Below are positions 8,264 to 18,021 of a DNA stretch of 64,000 nt, piece after piece. A model generated the notes under the pieces. It did not search any database and was not told the DNA's origin. It worked only from the letters and a program-made list of their open reading frames with translations. The stretch lies in the NCBI GenBank assembly GCA_034717495.1, contig JAYELL010000001.1:248304-312303 (forward strand), in the 5' to 3' direction. The stretch's first letter is position 1. Every line of letters begins with the position of its first letter. This DNA is from Chloroflexota bacterium. GTDB lineage: Bacteria; Chloroflexota; Anaerolineae; JAAEKA01. A program made the translations under genes and the position numbers.

Positions 8264-11224
8264 ATGGAATTAGGACAGGTTCGACAGATCGATATTCAGA
8301 CGGAAATGCAGGGGGCCTATCTGGATTACGCCATGAGCGTCATCGTTGCGCGCGCTCTGCCCGATGTGCGGGATGGTCTCAAACCGGTGCACCGCCGCAT
8401 ACTTTATGCTATGCACGACATGGGCCTCGACCATGAAAAACCGCACAGGAAATCGGCCCGTATCGTAGGTGAAGTGTTAGGCAAATACCATCCCCATAGC
8501 GATGGGGCTGTCTATGATGCCATGGTTCGAATGGCGCAGGATTTCAGCTTGCGCTATACCCTTGTCGATGGGCAGGGCAATTTCGGTTCCATCGATGGCG
8601 ATAATGCGGCGGCCATGCGTTATACCGAGGCGCGTCTCGAGTTGCTCGCCCACGAGATGCTTTCCGATATCGACAAAGATACCGTTGACTTCACCGTAAA
8701 CTTTGACGGCATGTTGGAGGAGCCGACCGTGTTGCCGTCCGAACTGCCCAACCTGCTGGTAAACGGCGCCAGCGGCATTGCTGTCGGCATGGCAACCAAT
8801 ATTCCTCCCCACAACCTGGACGAGGTCTGCAATGCCTTGATTTACGTCATCGAGCGCTACGACGAGATTGATGAGATCACGGTTGCGGATCTGATGCAGT
8901 TCATCAAAGGGCCCGATTTTCCCACGGCGGGAATAGTCTACCGCTACAGCGGTGATGGAAGCGATGCTGAGGATGTAATTGCCCGTGCCTATGCTTCAGG
9001 TCGCGGGCGCTTTCGGATGCAGGCAAAGATCCATATCGAGGAGATGAGTCGCAACCGAAACCGCATCGTGGTGACCGAGTTGCCCTATCAGGTAAACAAG
9101 ACCCGCCTCATCGAGCGAATCGCCGAACTGGCCCGGGATGAAAAGATCGAGGGCATCACCGATCTGCGCGATGAGTCGGACCGGGCCGGCATGAGGATCG
9201 TCATAGAATTGACCCGCAACGCAGACCCGAAGAATGTGTTGGCCGATCTCTATAAGTACACCCCAATGCAGCAGACCTTCGGCATGATCATGCTGGCGCT
9301 GGTCAACGGCGAACCCCGTCTGTTGAGCCTGAAGAGGGTGCTGCAATTTCACATTGAACATCGCCGGGAGATCATTCGCCGCCGCAGTGAGTTCAAGTTG
9401 AAGCGAGCCAGGGCGCGGGCTCACATCGTCGAAGGTTTGCTCCGGGCCATCGACATTCTGGACGAGATCATCGAAACCATCAGAAAATCCCGCAATACAG
9501 AAACGGCCCGCCGGAATCTGGTGCGACAGTTCAAGTTTACGCCGGTCCAGGCCCAGGCCATTCTTGATATGCCGCTCAAACGACTTGCAGGGTTGGAACG
9601 GAAGAGGTTGAGCGATGAGCTTGCCGACCTGCGGACGAACATTGCTTATCTGGAGGGCTTGCTGAAGGATCAAAAAAAGATCCTTGGTGTCATCCAGTCA
9701 GACCTTGTCGGTCTCAAGGAGCGCTACGCAGATCCAAGGCGCACACGCATCGTGGAACGTGGTGCCTCCCGCGAGAGTCTCACCGTTCGCGATATGCTGG
9801 CTGACGAGCCTGTGATGGTGGCAATGGCGTCAGACGGTCATTTGTTGCGGGAAAGCATGAGCGGGCGCCGCCGGGGCAAATTGCCTTCCAAGGTGGGCCG
9901 CCGCGCGCCCTCGGTGGTTTCTGCAGGTCGCACGCTCGACGAAGCGTTTCTCTTTTCAGCTGATGGTCGCATGGCGCATTTCGCGGTCCATCGATTGCCC
10001 GTCAATAACCCTATCCACGTGGCAGATCTGGGGTTCTTCAATCGCAACGACCGGATCGTCGGGCTTGTATTGGCGGCCAAGGACAACAACGGCGACCCCG
10101 AAGGTGACGAACGTTTCATTGCCATGTCCACGCGCGATGGTCGCGTCAAACGGATAAAGATCGGTGATGCCCGGGCCACGGTTCGCGTCTCGACCGCCAT
10201 GAATGTCGAGCGAGGTGATGAGTTGGTTGGCGTGCAGTTGTCGGATGGCACCGGAGAGATCATGCTGACCACCAGGTTGGGCCAGGTGATCCGCTTCCGC
10301 GAATCCGACGTGCGCCCCATGGGTCTTTCGGCAGCAGGGGTTTGGGGCATGAAGTTAAGCAGCGGTGATGAGGTTGTCAGCCTGGCGGTAACACGACCTG
10401 ATAGCGAACTGGTCATTGCGACCACAGCAGGCTACTTCAAGCGCACCCCTCTTGCTCAGTATTCGATCCAGGGCCGGCATGGCAGTGGCTTGACAGCCAT
10501 TCGCCTGGGCCAGCGCAGTGGTGCCGTGGCGACAGCCCTCGTGGTTCAGCCCAGTGATGAGTTTTTCAGCGCCAGTCGGGGAGGGACTCTTCGGCGTATC
10601 GAATACGGGGAGATCTCCGCGGGTGGACGCAGTGCCATGGGAAAGATGCTGGTGCAACCGGCCAAAAACGATGCCGTAGTTGCCGTGCTTCATCTGCCTT
10701 CTGCTCGACCGGGACGAACCGGAGGCGGCCGTTCGGGAACGAAAACGCCGGAAACAGGGAAACCGGCCGCAGCGAAGAAAGTTGGAAAAACAAGGAAGCA
10801 GGCGGTCAGAGCTGCCGGTGCAGCGATGGCAGCGGGCGCAAGGACCAAAGCCTCGACAGCCACCAGGTCGCCAACCGCCGCGCGCAGGCAAAAGATAAAA
10901 GATGCTGCCAAAGGATCTGGAACAACCAAGAAGGTATCGCAGGGTAAACCGAGCGCGACCGGCAAACCGAAAGCGGGGTCATCCAGCGCCAGGACTTCCT
11001 CGACCAGTGGCAAAACGGCCACTGGAAAGGCGCCAGATTCTGGAAAAGAGAAGACACCGGCGGCCAAACGTGATCCTGCTGCCAGTTCAGGGTCGACTGC
11101 GAAGGGTGCGACAAAGAAGCCTGCCTCGAAACCTGTTCCAAAGGGGACGACAGGAACACGGAAAAAGAAAGCGCGGCAGCTTTCTCTCCTGGATAAGCTG
11201 CGCAGCGTTGGAAAGCAGTCATAA
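8264..11224 (+). CDS. gyrA: DNA gyrase (type IIA topoisomerase) subunit A with basic C-terminal tail
   Basis: A 986-residue DNA breakage-reunion subunit. The N-terminal region carries [11 protein letters not shown], the quinolone region [10 protein letters not shown] (about 76-85) and catalytic Tyr120 in [10 protein letters not shown] coiled-coil arm and a six-bladed C-terminal domain follow, ending near [10 protein letters not shown]. The wrapping GyrA box (QRRGGKG) is not intact; the position reads GRRRGKLPS. After about residue 800 there are some 180 residues rich in Lys, Ala, Ser, Thr and Gly that look like a disordered histone-H1-type tail. ATG 8264 has GGAG at 7 bases; an ATG 15 bases upstream has no site. 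No gyrB is nearby. Because the box is degenerate, a ParC-like role cannot be excluded. Confidence 0.93.
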   Translation: MELGQVRQIDIQTEMQGAYLDYAMSVIVARALPDVRDGLKPVHRRILYAMHDMGLDHEKPHRKSARIVGEVLGKYHPHSDGAVYDAMVRMAQDFSLRYTLVDGQGNFGSIDGDNAAAMRYTEARLELLAHEMLSDIDKDTVDFTVNFDGMLEEPTVLPSELPNLLVNGASGIAVGMATNIPPHNLDEVCNALIYVIERYDEIDEITVADLMQFIKGPDFPTAGIVYRYSGDGSDAEDVIARAYASGRGRFRMQAKIHIEEMSRNRNRIVVTELPYQVNKTRLIERIAELARDEKIEGITDLRDESDRAGMRIVIELTRNADPKNVLADLYKYTPMQQTFGMIMLALVNGEPRLLSLKRVLQFHIEHRREIIRRRSEFKLKRARARAHIVEGLLRAIDILDEIIETIRKSRNTETARRNLVRQFKFTPVQAQAILDMPLKRLAGLERKRLSDELADLRTNIAYLEGLLKDQKKILGVIQSDLVGLKERYADPRRTRIVERGASRESLTVRDMLADEPVMVAMASDGHLLRESMSGRRRGKLPSKVGRRAPSVVSAGRTLDEAFLFSADGRMAHFAVHRLPVNNPIHVADLGFFNRNDRIVGLVLAAKDNNGDPEGDERFIAMSTRDGRVKRIKIGDARATVRVSTAMNVERGDELVGVQLSDGTGEIMLTTRLGQVIRFRESDVRPMGLSAAGVWGMKLSSGDEVVSLAVTRPDSELVIATTAGYFKRTPLAQYSIQGRHGSGLTAIRLGQRSGAVATALVVQPSDEFFSASRGGTLRRIEYGEISAGGRSAMGKMLVQPAKNDAVVAVLHLPSARPGRTGGGRSGTKTPETGKPAAAKKVGKTRKQAVRAAGAAMAAGARTKASTATRSPTAARRQKIKDAAKGSGTTKKVSQGKPSATGKPKAGSSSARTSSTSGKTATGKAPDSGKEKTPAAKRDPAASSGSTAKGATKKPASKPVPKGTTGTRKKKARQLSLLDKLRSVGKQS

Positions 11225-11257
11225 AAAAAAGCCCGGTATGAAAGGTGCCGGGCTTTG
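11222..11257. terminator. bidirectional rho-independent terminator
   Basis: An AAAGCCCGG / CCGGGCTTT stem starts right after the gyrA stop. On the plus strand it is followed by TTTG. On the minus strand it is followed by eight Ts, so it ends both gyrA and the tRNA transcript. Confidence 0.85.
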
Positions 11258-11264
11258 TTCAAGG

Positions 11265-11347
<83 letters not shown>

Positions 11348-11405
11348 AGATCAGGTTGATAGCAGATGGCCTATAGCTGACATCCGCTATAGGCCACTTA
11401 TCCAG

Positions 11406-11478
11406 AGGCGACGGCCGGACTCGAACCGGCGATCAGGGTTTTGCAGACCCTTGCCTTAACCAACTTGGCCACGTCGCC
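11406..11478 (-). tRNA. tRNA-Cys (anticodon GCA)
   Basis: 73 bases including the discriminator U73 typical of cysteine tRNA. Acceptor GGCGACG/CGTCGCC, anticodon stem AGGGT/ACCCT with loop CTGCAAA (GCA), and T arm CCGGTTCGAGTCCGG are all intact. CCA is not encoded. Confidence 0.96.
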
Positions 11479-11490
11479 TGACGTAGTTTC

Positions 11491-11519
11491 ATTTTACCTG
11501 GGATGGCGGCTCTTGTCAA
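11491..11519 (-). promoter_or_regulatory. promoter for the tRNA-Cys/tRNA-Leu transcript
   Basis: On the minus strand a perfect TTGACA (11519-11514) and TAAAAT (11496-11491) are 17 bases apart, placing transcription start a few bases before tRNA-Cys. Confidence 0.8.
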
Positions 11520-11620
11520 CTGTCGCATGTTTTCGGTTGGGTATCGAAAATTGTCGCATAGTTCCGCTCGGCCGATCTCGGCTGGCATCGGGAAAACCTC
11601 CTGTGGAGGGAACTGTTACA

Positions 11621-11947
11621 GTGAACGATGATAAGATCTTGACCTGTCGCGAGTGCGGCACAAGGTTCATCTGGACCGCCTTTCAGCAGCGTTCAGCGAC
11701 AGGGAAACCGGACTATTGTCCCGGATGTATCCAGTTGCTGCCCGGTTCCGGGCGACAACGGGGCACCATCAAGTTCTTCAACGCACGCCGAGGCTGGGGC
11801 TTTATCATAGGCACCGGCGGCGGGCAAGTCTTTTTCCATCGGAGTGGGTTGCAGGAAGGGAACAAACCAGGGGAAGGCGACCTGGTGGAATTCGCTGTCG
11901 AAGCAACCTCGCGAGGGCCCCAGGCAACCGGGATCATATCCCTCTAA
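11621..11947 (+). CDS. zinc-ribbon plus cold-shock domain protein
   Basis: 108 residues starting at GTG with GGAGGG 10 bases upstream. Residues 9-40 form a zinc ribbon (CREC and CPGC pairs around an aromatic strand FIWTAFQQ), like the zinc-ribbon family found in bacterial zf-trcl proteins. Residues about 48-107 are a cold-shock domain: GTIKFFNARRGWGFI, with RNP1 altered to GWGFI, and RNP2 VFFHRSGL. The protein should bind single-stranded RNA or DNA, and the ribbon may add specificity. Its 3' end overlaps the convergent glycosyltransferase gene by 14 bases. Confidence 0.88.
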   Translation: MNDDKILTCRECGTRFIWTAFQQRSATGKPDYCPGCIQLLPGSGRQRGTIKFFNARRGWGFIIGTGGGQVFFHRSGLQEGNKPGEGDLVEFAVEATSRGPQATGIISL

Positions 11948-13094
11948 GCGGTTCTTCAGTCGCCAACCCGGACAGCATGTCGTCATACTGTGGAGCCATG
12001 TGTCGCCAGTCGAATGACTCGACAACGGGCCGCAGACTTTGCTGCCGCACCATGTCGATTTTGCTGATCGCCCGGTGTAGCAAGGCCACCAGGTCTTCAG
12101 GTGACTCGTAGAGACATCGACTGTGATATTCGGAGGGGATCAGGTTGGGGTAGACCAGTCGATTAGGCAGTATCGGCCAGGTGTCGCAATACATGGCTTC
12201 GGCGATGCTCACGCCGAAAAACTCGTGGCGTGCGCAGGAGACGACCAGATCGGCCTTCCACAGCCATTCCCCGTACGCCAATCGATCTTTCGCATAGCCA
12301 AACTGAACAATGCGGTGGGGCAGACGTTCCCTGGCGCTCTCGAACTCGGTCGGAGTCAATCGAAAGCTTTCACCCAATAAAGCGACCCTGTAATCCGCTC
12401 CTGTCAACTCCAGGGCGTCGAGCGCATCGAAGAAGCTGTTGGGACCTTTATCGTGTTCCCAGCGGTGATTCCAGAGAAGCAGGGCAGGCCCGGCGTAAGG
12501 GATTGCCGGCCGGGCTTCGTCGAGGGAACCTAGTGCCAGGCCGACCGGCAGGACCTGGCTGCGCTTCTCTATCAGTCTGACGGTATCGGTTTCATTGAAA
12601 TCGGGGAACTGTTTAAGGAATCGGGGCAGTCCGTCCAGGAAACTATCCCGGTTGAACCTGGAGTTCCACAGGATGCGATCGGCTGCCAGCGCGCTGGTGT
12701 AGTTGATGAACGGGTAATGCATATCGGTGCCGGCTGACTGCGTTCGACGCCGGCGGGAGTCGTCCCAGCTTTGGTCGACAGGATTGGCTGGATAGGCCAA
12801 CTGGTTCTCGTGAAAGTAAAGGGCCACGGGGACGCCGCCGGTGACGTCCCGTGAGAGCGCCAGGAACGTGGCCAGGTCCAGCATGTCGGATGCCAGAATC
12901 ACGTTGGGCCTCAGCCGGCTTTCCTTCAGCCGTCGGGCCAGCGTAACTGCAGCGCCGTGCATTCGCCACTTCCAGAAACGGCCTGGCAGGGTCAAGAGAG
13001 TGACATCATGCCGGCTGTGCCGCGCCAAACCCTCGGCCCAGGTAGCGTGGGAGCCGGTGAAGTAGGGTTCCAACAACAGGACCTTTTGAGGCAT
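11934..13094 (-). CDS. DUF3524 glycosyltransferase, tRNA-queuosine mannosyltransferase-like
   Basis: A 386-residue GT-B glycosyltransferase. The N-terminus (LLLEPYFTGSHATWAEGL, then LPGRFWKWRMHGAA) is the DUF3524 signature seen in human GTDC1, the enzyme that mannosylates queuosine in tRNA-Asp. The C-terminal GT4-type half has LLWNHRWEHDKGPNSF and a nucleotide-sugar site ARHEFFGVSIAEAMYCDTWP. I infer a sugar transfer onto queuosine or a related acceptor. The presence of tgt at 50.3 kb makes queuosine in this organism plausible. It stands alone between a convergent cold-shock gene and the protease island. Confidence 0.8.
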   Translation of the reverse strand: MPQKVLLLEPYFTGSHATWAEGLARHSRHDVTLLTLPGRFWKWRMHGAAVTLARRLKESRLRPNVILASDMLDLATFLALSRDVTGGVPVALYFHENQLAYPANPVDQSWDDSRRRRTQSAGTDMHYPFINYTSALAADRILWNSRFNRDSFLDGLPRFLKQFPDFNETDTVRLIEKRSQVLPVGLALGSLDEARPAIPYAGPALLLWNHRWEHDKGPNSFFDALDALELTGADYRVALLGESFRLTPTEFESARERLPHRIVQFGYAKDRLAYGEWLWKADLVVSCARHEFFGVSIAEAMYCDTWPILPNRLVYPNLIPSEYHSRCLYESPEDLVALLHRAISKIDMVRQQSLRPVVESFDWRHMAPQYDDMLSGLATEEPLRGI

Positions 13095-13170
13095 AATCTA
13101 TCAGGATACCATTTTCAGTTTCGAATTCCCGCAGACGAGCGCTGGTTTTGGTAGATTGGAGAATTGAAGA

Positions 13171-13209
13171 GATCAGCGGAAATCTGCGGCGATCTGCGTG
13201 ATCTGCGGC
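13171..13209. repeat. short direct repeat of ATCTGCG
   Basis: Four diverged units (GATCAGCGGA, AATCTGCGGC, GATCTGCGTG, ATCTGCGGC) run head to tail in the 172-base gap between the glycosyltransferase and the subtilase. No gene is visible in this gap. Confidence 0.55.
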
Positions 13210-13266
13210 TTATTTCTCTCCGATTTCAATCTCAGCAGCTCTTTGTAGATCATATGGGTTTTGTGA

Positions 13267-14949
13267 TCAGGGAAGCGAACCGTCGTGATTGGTCACCCCG
13301 GATCCGAGAACTGGATCTGGACTACCGTAGTGGCTGCCCGATTCTGCCAGTTCTTGCCCAACATCGGCTGGGTTGACGCCCTCCTGCAGCAGTCGAGCCG
13401 CCTGGCCAGACACGATAGGAGCCGAGAAGGAACTGCCAACCCAAAATCGCAAGCCACCTCCATTCTCGCTTACCGTGCTTATCACACCGAAAGGACATTG
13501 GGTATCGGCAGGATCACAATCAGCCGATCGCGGCAGGCAGGACTCGCTGGGCGTCAATTGACCATCCCCTCCGGGCGCAGCGACATCACCCCTGTTGGAG
13601 TAACAGGATGGCTTGGTGTAGATATTGCTGGCCGAAACACCCACCACATAGGGGAAATCAGCCGGCAAATCGGGGCTGGCAGCTTCGCCATCTCCCTCGA
13701 TCTCAGCTGAACTGTTTCCGGCGGCTGCAACCACCACGATGTCATTGTTGTAGACCCGCGAGACAGCCTCTTCCAAGGAAACCACCTCGGCAGGTACCCG
13801 GTATTTTTCGACATTCCGGGGCTGGTGAACGCCCAGGCTCAGGTTGGCGACCGCTCTACCCTGTCCCTTGTTCTCAACCACCGAGTCGACAAAGCCGTTG
13901 AGTGCAACGATCAACGAAAAAAGATCGCCACACCCATACTTGTTCAGGACCGGATAAAGATGGATGTCTGTGACGGGAGCTACGGCGTTGACCAATCCTG
14001 CAACCATTGTGCCGTGCTCTGATGCATCTCCACCGGGGCTGCCGGGAGCGGGCTCGAGTCGATTTAGAATCGGAACGTCGTGCACCGTAAGTGCGAACGA
14101 AGCGGAATCTGCCTTCACTCTCGTTTGACCAGCCGACGAAAAGGGCGAGGTGTCGAAGACGCCAACGCGAATAGCAGCGAGCTCAGGCTGGCGCCACTCC
14201 TGGCTGTAGACTCTGCCGGCCCTGGCGGTTTTGAAGGCCCACTGGTTCCAGAAGGTGGTCTCGTCGCTCACCGATCCCGGGCCTCCCTGGCCACTGCCTT
14301 CCATCTCGAAGGGGCTGCCTTCCATTTCGAAAGGACTGCCTTCCATTTCGAATGGGTTACCGCAGGGACTGGCCCCTTGAGGCCCCACCAGGTAGTTTGG
14401 ATCCGCAAACACCACACTTTGTCCCAGCTCGTTGATCCTTTTTACGACAACTTCCGGTTGCTCGCTCTCACTGTCGCCGTCGATGAAGTACAGCCGGGTT
14501 TCTACCTTGTCCTGGATATTGCTCCATGGGGGCGGTTCCGCCCACCCGCTGCGTTCACCTGGACGCATGGTGTCTCTGCGCACATACGATTTTGGGCTCG
14601 GGTAATACAGATAGCATACGGCCATCGGCTGAAGACTCACATCAAGCTCGGCGATCAGCCTGTCTATCTCGGCTCGCGGCCCGCTGACGATGACCTGCTG
14701 GTTTACATAGTGGCCTCGACTTGTGGTCTGCCCGCCGCTTTGCCCAGCTTTTAACGTGATGCAACGTTCGCCGTCGGGATCGAATGGTGGCAGCTCTCCT
14801 GGAGGGATCGTTGGCCTTTCTGGTTTTTCAGTTGGGGACGGGGGCGTCGGTTGATCAGGTTGTGGATATTGACATCCAGCGACGACGATGCTCAATACAA
14901 GCAGGCCCAGGCAAAGAGCTAACACGAATCTTCCAGGTTTGGCCATCAT
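13267..14949 (-). CDS. subtilisin-family (S8) serine protease lipoprotein
   Basis: 560 residues. The N-terminus is a lipoprotein signal with lipobox VVAGC (Cys about 26), then a Pro-rich linker. The catalytic residues are all present: Asp266 (VGVFDTSP), His312 (SEHGTMVAG), oxyanion Asn412 (AAAGNSS) and Ser507 (VGSSFSAP). Before the catalytic domain, at about 198-219, are three tandem copies of PFEMEGS. The start is the first of two ATGs with GGAGG 8 bases upstream; an ATG 15 bases further upstream overlaps that site. It is probably anchored outside the membrane. It lies 168 bases after the TPR-CHAT gene and may be the last gene of the sigma-factor operon or be separately transcribed. Confidence 0.92.
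   Translation of the reverse strand: MMAKPGRFVLALCLGLLVLSIVVAGCQYPQPDQPTPPSPTEKPERPTIPPGELPPFDPDGERCITLKAGQSGGQTTSRGHYVNQQVIVSGPRAEIDRLIAELDVSLQPMAVCYLYYPSPKSYVRRDTMRPGERSGWAEPPPWSNIQDKVETRLYFIDGDSESEQPEVVVKRINELGQSVVFADPNYLVGPQGASPCGNPFEMEGSPFEMEGSPFEMEGSGQGGPGSVSDETTFWNQWAFKTARAGRVYSQEWRQPELAAIRVGVFDTSPFSSAGQTRVKADSASFALTVHDVPILNRLEPAPGSPGGDASEHGTMVAGLVNAVAPVTDIHLYPVLNKYGCGDLFSLIVALNGFVDSVVENKGQGRAVANLSLGVHQPRNVEKYRVPAEVVSLEEAVSRVYNNDIVVVAAAGNSSAEIEGDGEAASPDLPADFPYVVGVSASNIYTKPSCYSNRGDVAAPGGDGQLTPSESCLPRSADCDPADTQCPFGVISTVSENGGGLRFWVGSSFSAPIVSGQAARLLQEGVNPADVGQELAESGSHYGSPDPVLGSGVTNHDGSLP
14297..14357. repeat. three tandem 21-base repeats inside the subtilase gene
   Basis: Nearly identical 21-base units encode the repeated heptad PFEMEGS ahead of the catalytic domain. 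Confidence 0.85.
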
Positions 14950-15117
14950 GATTCTTTCCTCCATAAGCTCGGTTCGATCAAGGAAACTGTGTGAAAAGTC
15001 TTGTCCATGGCTTGTTGGGTCTTCAAAGTGTGCTTTGCTGCATCAGGCGGGTTTCCAGGCCTGAATTGCAGCTTTCGAGCGGCCTGGGGAGACCGTTGAC
15101 CCTTTTTCAAACAGCTA

Positions 15118-18000
15118 CTAAAGGGCTCCCGGGTCGCCCACCAGAAAAAATGGTGCCCAGAAATAAGGATGGGCAACGATGCCGTCTTCTACCGAGGCAA
15201 GTTGCTGGTTGAAAAACTCGCGCTGGGCCTGGCGCAGCGCAGCGCCCTTGGCGAAGCCGTCAGCGAGTTTGCCGTAGAAGTTCTCCATGAACCGCGCTGT
15301 GGCACTATCCTCCACGGTCCACAAGGTGAGAAGTAGCGAGGCCGCGCCTGCGTACAAAAAGGCGCGCATCAATCCGAGAAGTTCGTCTCCCCCGGCGATT
15401 GCGCTGCGTCCGGTCTGGCAGGCGCTGAGCGTCACCAGCGACGCTTGCACCCGCTGGTTGAAAATATCAAGCGTTGTCAACCAGCTATCTTCAAGAGCGA
15501 TTCCGGAAAAGAGGGGGTTGTCCGGCCTGAAATCGCCATGGGCTGCGATATGCACAATCTGGCATTCCCTCATGGCGTCCTTCAATTTACTTACCAGGGC
15601 CTGGTCTTCCAGCAATAGCTGGCCGTCGAATTGTGCCGCCACCGATCGGGCTTCAGCCAGGGTATGGGGCAGTCTGCCGTGCAACGAATGGGCGCAGGCC
15701 ACCGTCGGCCCCGGCACTTTCTGGCTCCGAGAACTGTAGCGGAGGAGACTGGCCCCTGGGAGATAGCTGATCTCGTGATTTTCGACCAGATAGGTTGTTC
15801 CGTCGAACAGGGCGTGAAAGGGCAGGTAGTGCAAAGGACCGTGGGGCACGATCACGTGGCGCGGGAAATCCTCGACAAGTGCCTGAATCGGGGCATACAA
15901 CTGGTCGTGGGCGCGCTTCAGCAGGCCCTGGGCGTTCCTGGTGAGTTCACCGATTCGCGTCGAACCGCCGGCCAGCACCGCGCCAAAGTTGAGCTGGAGC
16001 AGACGAAGCAGTTGCTGAATCTGGGCCGGTTTTACCCCAAGCCGGCGTGCCTCAACCGCATCCTGTGTCACCAGGAAGACCACCAACTCATTCTTCACAG
16101 AGAAGTATTCGACCAGAATCGTTTCAGCAGGCAGGAAGGGCTGGATGGGCTCGGCGCGTATCTGCCACAACGCCGCGTCGCGTGCGTAGTCAGCGTTGCG
16201 GATCAGCAGTTTGTGCCACAGGGAGGTAATTTGTTTTTCAAGTTCGAGAACATCCTGCTGCGAATCCTGCCATGTGTCCTCGCCACTGGATCCACCTCGA
16301 ACGCCGATTTCGTTCTGCACCTGCCATTGCCGGACTATCAGGTCGCGCTTTTCTCGCAGCCGCTGCAATTCGGTGATCAAGGCCGCATCGCCCGGATTTC
16401 TGGCCTCGATGCTGAGATCCAGCCGGAAGGCCAGCATATCGATCAATGCCCGGGACTTGGCGCGTTCCGCATATTCCAGGCTCAATTCGGGCTGCTGGTT
16501 CTCCAGGCCCAGATCAACCAGCTCTTCGTAGACCGCCTGCTTGTCTCCCTGGAAATCGGCCCGAAACTCGATCATGATCCGACCTCGCAGCTGTTCCAAC
16601 GCCGCAATCGCCTTCTTGTATTCGTCGATCGCGTCTTCCAGACGACCCTGTTTGGCTGCGGCCAGGCCCCTCAAGTGGTGGCCCTGGTATTGCAGAGCCG
16701 GAATATTGTTTTCCTCTCCGATCCTCAGAGATCGGTCAGCCAGGTCAAGGCCTTCCGCTATGCTGTCCTGTGCCAGCGCAGACCGGGCCGCGACCAACAG
16801 TCCATGCGCCTGCCGGACAGGATGGCCGGATGCCGCCAATACTGCCGCTGCATCAAGTGCCAGGGTTTGGCTGGTTTCATACTGCTTCATCTGTCGCAAG
16901 ATGCTGGCGGTCTCGATATCAGTCAGTGCCGCCCAAACCTTGTTGTCGGAAGCTGCGAAGATATGCCGGGCCTCCTCCAGGGAGTCGAGGGCGTCGCCGA
17001 ATCGCCCCAGGCCTGCATAGGCCAGTGCTTCATTGACAATGGCCTGTCCGACCTCCTTTGGCGCTCCCAGCCGGACGAACAGATCGCGCACCCGGAGGCA
17101 GCGATCCCGGACATCGGCATAGCGCCGGAGCTGAATAAGGCAGTTGCTGGCGAACAACTCAACCAGCATGGCATCGCGTTCCCGCCCGTCGGCCAGAAAG
17201 ACTCCCGATACGTGGTCCAGATGCTCAAGGGCTTCGTTATAGCGCCCCAGAACGAAAAAGGTCATGGCCAGATTCTGTCGGGCACGGGCAGCGGCCACCG
17301 GCTGATGAAGCTCGTCGAGGCGCTGCCAGGCGAGGGTGCTCGCGTCGATGGCAGCATCGAATTGGCCCAGGTTTCGCAGGACATGGGAGCGGTTGAGCTG
17401 TGTCCAGAGCCAGCCGGTTTCCCCCTGTTCTCCCATCTCCTGATAGAGCGAGGCTGCTTGATCGAACTTTGCCAGGGCTTCCCGATCGGCTCCCTTGCGG
17501 GCGAAATTCACCGCCATGTTCATGGTCAATGAAGTCAAAGGAGTTAGCTGATTGTGGGCAACGAGGACAGTTTCCGCTTGATCAGCTTCCCTGGCGGCCT
17601 CCTCATAGCGACCAATACACCCCAGTGCAGCTACCTTGCCGATCGCTGAACGCGCTTCCTCCACTGGCATGTTGGCTTGCCGGTAAATGTCAGCAGCCTG
17701 ATCATATAGCCCGATGGCCCGATGATAATCCCCCAATCCAAGAGCGTAAACATTTGCCTCGGCAAGCAGCCCCAGGGCCTGATCTGCCGGCTCCTCGTTT
17801 AATTCAGCCCAGGTATTGATCAACTCAACAGTGTCCAGTGATCGCTGAACGTTGGACCTCAACAGTCTGTCGGCCTCCGCCTTCAGGGCGCGGGAAATCT
17901 CGCCATCATCCTTGCCAGCATGGTCCTCGAGAAGGAGGCGCTGACTGGCAGAATCTGGCGCGGCAAGAAGCTGCTCGACAAATTCCTCCGTAGCCATCAC
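15118..18000 (-). CDS. TPR-CHAT caspase-like protease
   Basis: About 960 residues. Residues 1-530 are helical tetratricopeptide repeats (YHRAIGLYDQAADIYRQAN, YNEALEHLDHV, FGDALDSLEEARHIF). A coiled segment follows, and the C-terminal 400 residues form a CHAT domain with caspase-type His821 (IVHIAAHGDFRP) and Cys861 (LVTLSACQTG), followed by GGDELLGLMRAFLYAGA. CHAT proteases are cysteine peptidases triggered when the TPR part senses a ligand or partner; examples are the Craspase subunit Csx29 and activators of bacterial gasdermins. No signal peptide is present, so it is cytoplasmic. It starts 21 bases after the anti-sigma-like gene, so it is co-transcribed with the sigma factor. The substrate is unknown; the anti-sigma-like protein is the obvious candidate. 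Confidence 0.93.
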   Translation of the reverse strand: MMATEEFVEQLLAAPDSASQRLLLEDHAGKDDGEISRALKAEADRLLRSNVQRSLDTVELINTWAELNEEPADQALGLLAEANVYALGLGDYHRAIGLYDQAADIYRQANMPVEEARSAIGKVAALGCIGRYEEAAREADQAETVLVAHNQLTPLTSLTMNMAVNFARKGADREALAKFDQAASLYQEMGEQGETGWLWTQLNRSHVLRNLGQFDAAIDASTLAWQRLDELHQPVAAARARQNLAMTFFVLGRYNEALEHLDHVSGVFLADGRERDAMLVELFASNCLIQLRRYADVRDRCLRVRDLFVRLGAPKEVGQAIVNEALAYAGLGRFGDALDSLEEARHIFAASDNKVWAALTDIETASILRQMKQYETSQTLALDAAAVLAASGHPVRQAHGLLVAARSALAQDSIAEGLDLADRSLRIGEENNIPALQYQGHHLRGLAAAKQGRLEDAIDEYKKAIAALEQLRGRIMIEFRADFQGDKQAVYEELVDLGLENQQPELSLEYAERAKSRALIDMLAFRLDLSIEARNPGDAALITELQRLREKRDLIVRQWQVQNEIGVRGGSSGEDTWQDSQQDVLELEKQITSLWHKLLIRNADYARDAALWQIRAEPIQPFLPAETILVEYFSVKNELVVFLVTQDAVEARRLGVKPAQIQQLLRLLQLNFGAVLAGGSTRIGELTRNAQGLLKRAHDQLYAPIQALVEDFPRHVIVPHGPLHYLPFHALFDGTTYLVENHEISYLPGASLLRYSSRSQKVPGPTVACAHSLHGRLPHTLAEARSVAAQFDGQLLLEDQALVSKLKDAMRECQIVHIAAHGDFRPDNPLFSGIALEDSWLTTLDIFNQRVQASLVTLSACQTGRSAIAGGDELLGLMRAFLYAGAASLLLTLWTVEDSATARFMENFYGKLADGFAKGAALRQAQREFFNQQLASVEDGIVAHPYFWAPFFLVGDPGAL

Positions 18001-18021
18001 TCGTTGTTTTTTCGCAGCCGG

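Noticed and set aside
15631..17532. Long plus-strand frame of 633 codons
   Set aside because: It is fully antisense to the TPR-CHAT gene, which has clear domains and catalytic residues; this frame has no recognisable motif.
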